Part shown: positions 55,845 to 64,000 of the stretch, piece by piece
How the letters are laid out: the number at the start of each line of letters is the position of its first letter
Position numbering within the stretch: position 1 is the stretch's first letter
From: Hyperoplus lanceolatus
Lineage: Eukaryota; Chordata; Actinopteri; Uranoscopiformes; Ammodytidae
DNA length: 64,000 bases
Direction: 5' to 3'
NCBI GenBank assembly: GCA_026929865.2
Contig: CM049416.1
Location: 10,969,501 to 11,033,500, forward strand
Notes under the pieces: generated by a model
The model's database searches: none
What the model was told of the DNA's origin: nothing
Seen by the model: the letters and a program-made list of their open reading frames with translations, nothing else
Translations under genes and position numbers: made by a program

Positions 55845-56655
55845 GAACCCCCCCTTAAAGGTCGACTTTCAGGCGACCTTAAACTGGAACTAAAAAAAAA
55901 AAAGTCAAACCCAAACAGGGTGGGTGGAGGGGAGCCAGGAGGAGGGAAAGAAAAAAAAATGGACCGAGGCAGAGCATGGGGTGACGGGCTAGCCTGGGAG
56001 CTGGAGTGGGACAGTGCACGGGGTGACGGGCTGGCCAGGGAACTGGAGTGGGGCAGAATGGAGGGGTGTCAGGTGGACGGCCAGAAAAAGGCACAAGGGC
56101 ACGGCAGGGAGCGTCAGGCGACCGACCTGGGGGACAAGCAGGGACACGGCACAGAGCTTCAGGCGGACGGCCTGGACGGTGAGGGCTCAGTCCCTCTGGA
56201 GACCTGCAGCGACGAATACGAGGAACCCCTTCTTGAGGCCGGCCTCGGCGACGAGGGACCACCGCAGGAGGACAGCAAGGGCGGAACCACTCAGGAGGCC
56301 GGTGGCGACGAAGATGAAGGCGAGGGAACCCTTCTGAAGGCCGGTGGTAATGATGACCCCCAGGTGACCGACATCGGCGAAGGCGAGGAAGCCCTTCTGG
56401 AGACCGACGGCGAGGGCGATATCTCCCTTCTGGAGGCCGGCGGCGAGGGCGATATCCCCCTTCTGGAGGCCGGCGAGATCTGGAAGGTCTGGTGGACCGG
56501 CCTCGGGCAGGAGCGAAGGGCGGACCCTCTCGGGCAGGAGCGAAGTCCAAGACCCCTCAGGCATAAACAGGGGGCTGGACCCCTCAGGCGTTAACAGGGA
56601 CAGGGGGCTGGACTCCTCGAGCAGTAGCAGGAGCAAGAGGCAGGACGCCTCGAGC

Positions 56656-57025
56656 GTTAACAGGGGGCCGGGCCCCTCAGGCGTTGACAGGGGGCCGGGC
56701 CCCTCAGGCGTTGACAGGGGGCCGGGCCCCTCAGGCGTTGACAGGGGGCCGGACCCCTCGGGAGGCAACTGGGGACGGGCCCCTCGGGAGGCAACTGGGG
56801 ACGGGCCCCTCGGGAGGCAACTGGGAGCTGGGCCCCTCAAGCAGGAACGGAGGAGGAGGAGGCCCCTCGGACAGGAACGGAGGAGGAGGCCCCTCGGACA
56901 GGAACGGAGGAGGGGACCCCTCGGGCAGGCAAGGTATAGAGCGGACCCCCTCCGGAGGAAGGCGAAGAAGGCGGTCCCCCTCTGGAAGCTGTAGAAGGCG
57001 GTCCCCCTCTGGAAGCTGTAGAAAG
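56656..57025 (-). repeat. 26-27-bp GC-rich tandem repeats inside the LTR element
   Basis: Several adjacent families share the core ggcccctc: roughly four 27-bp units beginning gttgacagggggccgggc (56656-56763), three 26-bp units beginning aggcaactggggacgggc (56763-56840), units with ggaacggaggagg (to 56930), and 27-bp units beginning ggaagctgtagaaggcgg (to 57025). The 26-bp units shift frame, so the downstream proline/glutamate-rich frames on this strand (56837 leftwards) are not simply in phase with the upstream ORF. Confidence 0.75.
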
Positions 57026-57895
57026 CAGGCCTCCCCTGGTAGGCCCGGAGGGTGGGCCCGCCCCCCCATCAGGAGGTGGAGACCGGACCCACTCATCATG
57101 ATGTGTAGAGGGCTCAACTGAGGGTCCAGAGATCAGCTCAGGTTCAACCACGGTCTCTACCAGGGGCTCGGGAATCATCTCATGGACTTCAGCTACCGGC
57201 TCAGGCTCTGGTTCAGGAAGGACCTCGGGTTCTGGAGTTGGTTCCGTTTCCTTCTCTGTCACAGTAACAGGTTTGGGGCCCGGAGTAAGCTTACCAGCTG
57301 GAGAGTTCTGAGGAGATGGATGGCACCCCAAACTCCACACCCCCACTCTAATAATCTGCGAGGCAGAAGGAGGTTGGTAGCTGGAATGCTGCGGCTGGTA
57401 GCTAGCATACTGGGACAGGTCGCTAGCGTGCTGGGGCAGGTGGCTAGCATACAGGGACTGGTTGCTGGGACCCGGAGCCTGAAGCTTGTTACTGGAAGCC
57501 AGGGCCTGGGGCTTGTTACTGGAAGCCAGGGCCTGGGGCTTGCTGCTGGAGACCGGGGCCTGGGGCTTGCTGCTGGAGGCCGGTGACTTGAGCTTGCTGC
57601 TGGAGACCGGGGCCTGGGGCTTGCTGCTGGAGACCGGTGACTTGAGCTTGCTGCTGGAGACCGGGGCCTGGGGCTTGCTGCTGGAAGTTTGGGATGGTGT
57701 GCTAATAAATTGCTCTGCCCAGTCAGGCAGCAATTTATGCAGCCAAGGTCTAGACCCAACCTCCTTGCGGGCTGATGAAAGGACCTCCGCTCTCTCCACA
57801 CCATCCACTGCATACTTGAAGTCATTCTTAAGACAGGTGAGAATATATGTCACCTCCCTCAACTCCAGTGCAAAACGAGTGTCTGCTGGGTTCAT
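56837..57895 (-). CDS. Repeat-rich open reading frame of the LTR element (gag-position, function unknown)
   Basis: An ATG 18 nt into the internal region opens a 352-codon frame that begins MNPADTRFALELREV and ends ...SSSSVPA. The first 80 residues look like a normal folded or helical segment (alternating charged and hydrophobic residues, RPWLHKLLPDWAEQF). Residues after that are tandem 9-residue units of the type SSSKPQAPV / SSSKLKSPV, then Q/Y/S-rich, P/E-rich and G/P/S-rich stretches. Its position matches gag, and the leader with Met-x-Pro-Ala-Asp resembles the start of fish Gypsy gag proteins, but I see no CCHC zinc knuckle or major homology region. The upstream open frame across the LTR is not counted because it lacks an ATG. 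Whether the protein is made is unknown. Confidence 0.5.
   Translation of the reverse strand: MNPADTRFALELREVTYILTCLKNDFKYAVDGVERAEVLSSARKEVGSRPWLHKLLPDWAEQFISTPSQTSSSKPQAPVSSSKLKSPVSSSKPQAPVSSSKLKSPASSSKPQAPVSSSKPQALASSNKPQALASSNKLQAPGPSNQSLYASHLPQHASDLSQYASYQPQHSSYQPPSASQIIRVGVWSLGCHPSPQNSPAGKLTPGPKPVTVTEKETEPTPEPEVLPEPEPEPVAEVHEMIPEPLVETVVEPELISGPSVEPSTHHDEWVRSPPPDGGAGPPSGPTRGGLLSTASRGGPPSTASRGGPPSSPSSGGGPLYTLPARGVPSSVPVRGASSSVPVRGASSSSVPA
57484..57699 (-). repeat. 27-bp minisatellite inside the LTR element ORF
   Basis: About eight head-to-tail 27-bp units of the type gcttgctgctggagaccggg + gcctggg. Two unit variants alternate (ending gcctggg or gacttga), giving a 54-bp higher-order period. 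In the minus-strand frame they encode the alternating PQAPVSSSK and LKSPVSSSK units. Confidence 0.85.
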
Positions 57896-57912
57896 TATTG
57901 GCCAGATTGTAC

Positions 57913-58372
57913 TGTCAGGTTTCCAGGGAAAGACAGACAAGAACCCAATAGCAAGACACAACACAGTTCGGGTGCAGCAACAAAGTTTTAATAAGTAATT
58001 CAAACCAGGTAGTCGCGTGGCAAACACGTCCAATAGGGGCAGGCAAAAAGGGGGAATCCAAAATCCAAAGGGTGGGTAGAAAACACAAACAGGCAGGCAG
58101 GAATACAGACAGGTTTGCAGGAACATAACGGACGCTGGAGAGCTACGTGAACACCCAAGGACATCTAACAATCTGGCAGAGAACTGAGGGAATGAACCGG
58201 TAATATACTGTGGGGCTGATTGGCTGATGGGGAGCAGGTGAGTATGGGTAGACCGGGTGAATGTAATTAACAGGGAGTGCAGAGCAGGAGGGAGTGGCCG
58301 GGTCTGAAATGACAAGAGAGTTAGAATGGGAACAGACAAGTGAAAAAACTAAATTGTGACTGAAGTGTGACA
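57913..58372 (-). repeat. 5' LTR (element read on minus strand)
   Basis: 460 bp with TG...CA ends. On the minus strand it contains cagtatattacc, a possible TATA-like core, and attaaaactttgttg, a possible polyadenylation signal, in the order expected for U3-R. Near-identity to its partner supports a recent insertion. Confidence 0.9.
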
Positions 58373-58377
58373 CAAAC

Positions 58378-58961
58378 GTGTAAATGAATGAAAGCAAGAT
58401 GTTCTCCTATTACACATCCATATGGATTTTAGCAAAACCGCTGGTGTGGCAATAACTGTAATGTGTCCTCATTTCCTTTTAACAGTCTGATAACAGTTTG
58501 ATAAATCGAGGTTTGGGAGTTACAGAAGGTGATTTTTACATTGATTTTCTTGAAGTTGATTTTTAGAAAAAGTGGGGTTCTGGTTGGTTGCAGATGTCAC
58601 CACAATTACCCCCAAAATGTGCTTGAGTAAATTCCCCTAACTCTGTATTCAGCCCACACACTCTCAGCTAACACTTTGACAGAAAATGACTTTGTGGACA
58701 GCACCTGTGTAATCTGCTGAGGGACAAAAATAGTCCTCTCTGCTCAGCTGTAGCCATGGCAGATCAAGTCACATCAAATCAGCGAGCATCTCAGTTAATA
58801 TGAGGCACTGCCACTGATGTACAGCTACATTCAATTACCATTTCTGTTTTGATTCTCTGATTCTATAAAGAGGTTGGAGGTGGGCAGAGCTACGCATAGA
58901 GGTTGGTACGGTCACTAAATTCTAATGTTAGTGTTTTGCTGTTACAAAAAATATATATGCA

Positions 58962-58998
<37 letters not shown>

Positions 58999-61900
58999 GT
59001 ATATATATCTAAAAAACAAAAGATGTTACAGAGTTGTCAATCAACGATCCATTTTCCTTAGTATTGTGAGGAGAAACAAAAGGTAATTTAGGTATCTACT
59101 GGACACTGTTGTACAGCTAGCTGATGTAACAAGTCAACACTCTGGTAATGGTCGGCCTTAGAGACACCACATTCTGTGTCATCTTCATATTTTATATATT
59201 TCGGTAAGTTCACAAATGAATTTAATGTCTGCCCTACTGACTGAAGGGGCTGACAGCCAAGTATGCACTTTGCTCGCACACCTCGGTACAATTTAAAATA
59301 TAGAAATGTCAGGCAAGCATTTGAAAAAAAAACACAGCAAAATAATACCTCTTCTGATGTGTCTTGATGTACTTCAGAAAGAAACAAGCTTTCAAAGCAC
59401 TCTGAATGCCAGACTTGAACTTTGCAGCAAACATGGCGGCGAGTAGTTTACCATTTAAAAACAAGATTGATGTTAGTTGACTTGTGTTGAGGGAGTTCGA
59501 CCACCCTTTTGCTGAATCTAAATATTCCAACACATGTGTAGGGTGCATCATTTTCCACTTTTCATTATGGACACCAAGACCGAAATGGTTACTGCTCTGT
59601 GTAGGCTGCCCGTTACATCACCGAGATTCAGACGGAATGCTAAATAGGGCAATTAGGCTTGGCAACGGTCTACTGAGTGTAATCATTTCATAACTCACAT
59701 TTAAAAGTAGTCAAATTACTAGACGTGTGCAGTCTGTTGCAGAGTGTAACTATCATTTGCAGACATCACTGGGTTGTAAACAAACACAGGGCGCTCTCCA
59801 TGCGCTATCACTTGCCCACTCATCGTTAGGGATTGAGTGACATGCTTTGCGAATATGTAATATATAAAAAAGCACTTTGATTTAAATTGAGCCATTCACT
59901 TTGGATTGGACTGATAGTAGTCCATTGTATGCAATCATGCATGGCATCAGGACTGTACAGTGCGACAGTTTTGATCGCATTTGCTACTGAAATTGATCAC
60001 GTGCGATGATGAATACAATTCCACTCTTATTCTATTTTTTTTGCTTGCTAGCACCAGTACTACTACCTAAAAAAATAAGCATACAGCCCTGCATGGTACC
60101 ATATGCATAACTTACAGGCCCCGCAAAGGACCCTTGGGCTCATTTTCCCCAAATACCACTGAGTCACCGGCGCATCAGACAATGCTGTCAGATCCATTCG
60201 CAGTGAAACAAGGAATTGTCCTGAGTCATTGTCTTCTTCCAAGCTTGGAGTGGCGTTTGAATAAAGGGGGATGTCAAGTGGAGACAGAGCGACCTGTCGC
60301 CAAGGCAACCTCCCATCCAATCCCAAAAGAACCTTCCTGGAACAGCTGTTGTGATCTTGTGTGATGAAGCATGTGTTTTAGTCATCGTGAGCCCTCAGCC
60401 CAAACAACAAGAGGTGAAGTGGGGGGGAAGCGAGAGTAGGAGGACAATTGAGAGGTATAGGGAGACGAAAAAAACACTTTTTTCTTGTGTCGACCGAGAG
60501 ATCACCTCTCTTAGAGTAGATGAGCAGAGCACTTGAAAGAGAAACAGGGATTTTTTGCCAGAGTGCGAGGGTGCGTCTGGTCGAAATGAAAAGCAAAGAA
60601 ATGAAAGAAAAATATATGACAAGCCCCCGAGCTGTATGAGGATTTATTACAGTGCAACCCCAGTGAGCAAATATAAGAAAACTGTAGTTAAAATAGAACG
60701 CTTGGTGTATTACCTCATATGCTGAAGGTACTTTGAATATTGCATTCTATGGCTTGCTGAGTCGGAGCACTCAGAAAAAAGGCAGAAAGCAAACATGTGT
60801 CTGCTGTGTGAAAAGTTATTTTTCTAAAAGATAAAGCCTCAACGTTATTTCTTCTTTTTCCTTCCCTCTTTCTCTCCATATATTCCCCGGCAGAGCCATT
60901 ACGGATCATCTGCTGCCGAGTTTTCAGTCGTAAAACAGCACAGCACAGCAACGATGTTTATTCAGGGCCAGCTTTCTCACTTTTTATATGCTATCTACCA
61001 AACCATCTAATGAACAAGCATCAGAAAAGATACACACGTTTGAAAGTGGAGCTGCTTAATTGGCAAACTCTGGAATTAAGAATTAAGATGATAGTTATGA
61101 ATGTTGGTTTTGAATTTATCGAAGGAACTTTTTCAATAAGACTGACAAGTAGCCAAGCCACTCCTGCTTCATCTCCCAGTGGTTGGCACGGCTTCTAACG
61201 TAAATGTTTTTTTGGGCACCTTCTGATATGGACATTAACCAAAACTGTAAAAGCACTGACTACTGGCATTAAATTCTTGTTTGTAGCTTCTCTGTCCTGT
61301 GCAAAAGTTGTAGTTTCTTACAAAATGCATTGCTGTAGATAAAAGTACCCAAACAGTATATAAAGGAGTTATGACTCAACCATAAACATCTGCAGCATGC
61401 AGTGAATTGCAACATACAGTATACATTGAAGCAGTAGTAATAATAATCCCAACACATCATCATATAGTAAAACGCTGACAGGGACCATTTATTTCTGCAT
61501 AATGAACATTTATAGTGTAAGGGATCACACTATGAAATACAATAGTTACATTACAGTGACTGTCTCTCTTTGTTCCCCATCTCCAGGCTAGCCATGTTTA
61601 CCATTCTCCAGGCCCTTTCACTGCAATGCACTATCTGTCCACCAGGTGACTTTCCTACCTGTTCACATCAACCTGACCCTGCCCCACCCATCTCCACACC
61701 TGTTCTCAATTTCCTAATCAGCTCTGCACCCTCCCCCCCCCCCTAGCCAGCTCCGCTCACCTCCACACCTGTAGCTCATTCGCTCATTAGCCACACACTG
61801 CATAAACGGACAATTCTCTCTCTTTTTTTTGTGACAGATCTTCAGTGTCACAAAGCTGTAGAAATACAAAGGAATAACGGAAATAATTAAAATGATTATG

Positions 61901-62253
61901 GATGGATATGGATTATGGATGCTGCCAGAGGATATTGAGGATATATTTGAATATTGGTGATATTTATGGAGATAAACTGGACACTGCGCTGAGGGAAGCA
62001 TGTGGAGATCAGCATAAAGTTGAAAGATGGAAGTATGTTGTAAAAGACAGTAAAGGAATGAATATTTTTTATTGATACGTTGGATATACTTCACAGAAGA
62101 TCTTTATCCAGCAGATGGTGGTAACGCAAACGGTTAAGGATGTCAAACACCATAAAACACCAAAGAAGAAAAGATCTCCAGCATTGTTATGTTTTTCTTC
62201 TGTTTTTTGTGCTGTACCTACCGGTAAGCCATCTTCATTTACCACTGAAATGT
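58378..62253. other. Intergenic, no gene seen
   Basis: Contains a TA array at 58963 and an RFX X-box-like word at 60296-60309. 61570-61830 is CT-rich with ccacacctgt words and could be an eroded LTR. No coding exon recognised. Confidence 0.45.
58963..58993. repeat. (TA)n microsatellite
   Basis: About 15 TA units with a further short TA stretch after tgtacag. Confidence 0.95.
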
Positions 62254-62262
62254 ACCTGTTGC

Positions 62263-62882
62263 CTAGCCTGGCTCCGCCCGCCTACCTACTTCCGCTCAAA
62301 TTTCATTTTCCCTTCAGTAGTCAGTCTGGGACTGCGGTGAATTTCTCGGCTCCAGCTCAGGAAAATTTACGGCCATCCAATCAGCGTACAGAGCAAGTGG
62401 CTGAGAACGATGAAGTCGAAGATGTGCTCCAGTTTCAGTTGAATGCTGCGTTCCTTTATACTCGGAAGAAGGAGATTTCCGACTTGGTAGTTCTGAGTTC
62501 CGACCTGTCTGTGTTCCAGTGCATCTGCTCGCGAAAGTATGGACGCCTACAACCTTTCTCATCCAAATAACTAAACGTTAGGCTCTAGCAAGTTACCGTT
62601 GCCAGGTACCGGTAGATCCATAGACTACAATATGTAGTGAAGTTGGAAATTTCCGAGTTCCCTGTACAACTGGAACGCACCGTCAGAAGCCGGCTCATGT
62701 CATACGTCACGCCCAAACGTGATGCGATTGGTTGGCTAATCCAGAGTGGCACTGACACAGATCCAATAGTTTTAAACTTCAACAGACACCCGCCTCCAAG
62801 TGAGTGAACGTTTGCCAATTAAAGCAGTTCCAGACCTTCTGTACAAATGAAATGAAGTACGATGGTCTGGTTGGACCAGGCT
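62263..62882. mobile_element. 617-bp MITE-like element, copy 2 (620 bp)
   Basis: Same orientation, same ends and highly similar along the whole length to the copy at 5549-6165 (for example ttatactcggaagaaggaga and gccaggtaccggtaga in both). Its own target duplication is acctgttgc (62254-62262 and 62883-62891). Different flanks but identical ends in the two copies define the element boundary. Confidence 0.82.
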
Positions 62883-62891
62883 ACCTGTTGC

Positions 62892-64000
62892 TGTCTGCAT
62901 TTGAGTCCAATCCCTGAAAATGCCCCCTCCCAGTAATTCCAAAGTTGCCTCATTTACATTTTATGTATCTCTAGCTGACCTACTAACATTAGTCAGTGGT
63001 TGGTAAGCCCATATTCAGGAATCAGCTGGGTGTTTTGAGGGTGTGTGTGAACCATAAAGTGCCATAACAAGACATTTGGAGTGGTGCAACAAAAGTGCAC
63101 ACAAGCTGTCGAGGGCCAGTAAAAGATCTCTTGGCATGCTGCTTGCTAAAGTAAAACATCTAATTTTCATTTTCCTGCAGAGGCTTTATGTTTGGAGGAC
63201 CCTTGATTGAACTGTGCTGGGTAACAAAGTTAATGCGATAAGTAATGTAGCGTTTGCTAATTATGTTTACTGTTGAGTTATAGCAAAGCAATGTAATTAG
63301 CTTTTCTGATTTGTGATTTCTAATGAGGAAGGCCATGGCAAGTTTTAAGTAATGCTTTGCCCAAGACTGCTTATTTAAAAGAAAACACATTTAAGATGAT
63401 ACCCTGCTGCCTGCAGTGAGGCCCTGCTATCAATGCTCTGACCTCCATAATAATTTTTTCTGTTACCGATGTACTTTTTCATCGTTCGCCACTGCCCCCC
63501 CTCCCTTCCTTCCTCCCTCCCTCCATCCATCATCTTTCATCCTAGTTTTCTACTCTCCATCCCTGGCACCCATTCGCCTGTCCCTCTCTTCTTCATCACA
63601 GCCAGAAGGCCAGCGTTTGATAATGACATATCAATCTGTAATGTACTCTGATCATGACTCAGCCACAGATGGCTAGGAGAAATGCACCCTCTCACCCTGT
63701 CGTGCCCCAGTTACCAATAAAGAACCGCCTGAGTCCGTCAAACTGTGCTCTTTCTTCTGCTGTGATCTCCAAATGAGGTGATTTAGATGCTGTGGAGCCG
63801 TGTGCGACACCAGCGACTCGCTCGTAATTTGGGAAATTTGTTGCTTCCAATAAGTCATGATTAAATGCAGTGCCTGGGACAGACACGCAGAGACACGTTG
63901 GAATCAGTTTTTTTCCCCTGCTGGTACTGTATGCATTAAAAAACAGAACACCTGCTATGTGTTTCGAGGAACTGGGATGATGTATTTTTCTGCGAGAATC
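62892..64000. other. Intergenic, no gene seen
   Basis: AT-rich left part and a CT-rich stretch at 63480-63600. Nothing coding is supported. Confidence 0.5.

Larger units (their letters stand above)
55383..58372 (-). mobile_element. Young non-autonomous LTR retrotransposon, Gypsy-like
   Basis: Two direct repeats of 462 and 460 bp bracket a 2068-bp internal region. Each repeat has TG...CA ends, read TGTCACACTTC to CCTGACA on the minus strand. The unit is flanked by a perfect 5-bp duplication, caaac, at 55378-55382 and 58373-58377. On the minus strand a polypurine tract (ttaaggggggg) lies just before the 3' LTR, and a TGG-containing stretch (gtacaatctggccaat) follows the 5' LTR where a primer site would lie. 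The LTRs differ by only two substitutions and one 2-bp gap, so the insertion is recent. No protease, reverse transcriptase, RNase H or integrase motif is visible, so it must have been mobilised in trans. Assignment to Gypsy rests on LTR ends, polypurine tract and leader resemblance to fish elements and is an inference. Confidence 0.88.

Noticed and set aside
55839-56594. 251-codon plus-strand frame in the LTR element
   Set aside because: It runs antisense to the element, starts at a non-ATG position in the LTR end and polypurine tract, and is GC-rich repeat translation.
56656-57025. Regularly spaced repeats that might suggest a CRISPR array
   Set aside because: Units are contiguous without spacers and lie inside a eukaryotic retrotransposon.
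57896-58339. N-terminal 148-codon extension of the LTR-element frame through the 5' LTR
   Set aside because: It starts at a non-ATG codon and lies in the LTR. The same frame is open in the other LTR copy because the LTRs are near-identical, so it is not evidence of coding.

Overview
The window looks like vertebrate nuclear DNA from a teleost fish. One multi-exon vertebrate gene sits in a large volume of non-coding DNA full of long (CA)n/(TA)n microsatellites, tRNA-derived SINEs, L2-like LINE tails, hAT-type and TTAA-type MITEs and a short LTR retrotransposon. This mix is typical of percomorph fish genomes. There is no bacterial, plasmid or phage signature.

The only protein-coding gene I can support is tmem168 (transmembrane protein 168), on the minus strand. 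It has five coding exons from 46512 down to 32356. The GT/AG junctions chosen from sequence give a 2085-nt reading frame (694 residues plus stop) with no internal stop, collinear with the vertebrate family, whose human member is 697 residues. An AG preceded by a long pyrimidine tract lies 10 nt upstream of the ATG and suggests a further non-coding first exon to the right. The coding introns are about 0.24, 2.0, 3.4 and 6.5 kb, and the larger ones carry transposon debris.

Left flank, 1-31 kb: no recognisable coding exon. It contains a minus-strand SINE (633-906), dinucleotide arrays, a (TA)n tract of about 134 bp (3818-3951), a 617-bp MITE with target duplication (5549-6165), an L2-like LINE 3' end (6297-6480), TTAA-flanked MITEs (8286-8544, 16086-16934), and a nested stack at 22502-24653 with a 1178-bp hAT-like element flanked by the 8-bp duplication ccctaact. 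Unique AT-rich blocks between these are plausible hosts for conserved non-coding elements. I cannot test conservation from one sequence.

Right flank, 47-64 kb: also without a recognisable gene. The best-defined object is a very young LTR retrotransposon at 55383-58372. Its 462/460-bp LTRs differ by two substitutions and one 2-bp gap, it has a perfect 5-bp target duplication (caaac) and a polypurine tract, and it has no pol. Its internal region is largely built from 26-27-bp tandem repeats. A second copy of the 617-bp MITE (62263-62882) and a SINE with a 9-bp duplication (54329-54517) are also clear.

I found no previously undescribed multi-gene system. The most interesting leads are the young non-autonomous LTR element and its repeat-built reading frame, the nested transposons, and a possible promoter plus spliced exon at 12.5-13.4 kb.
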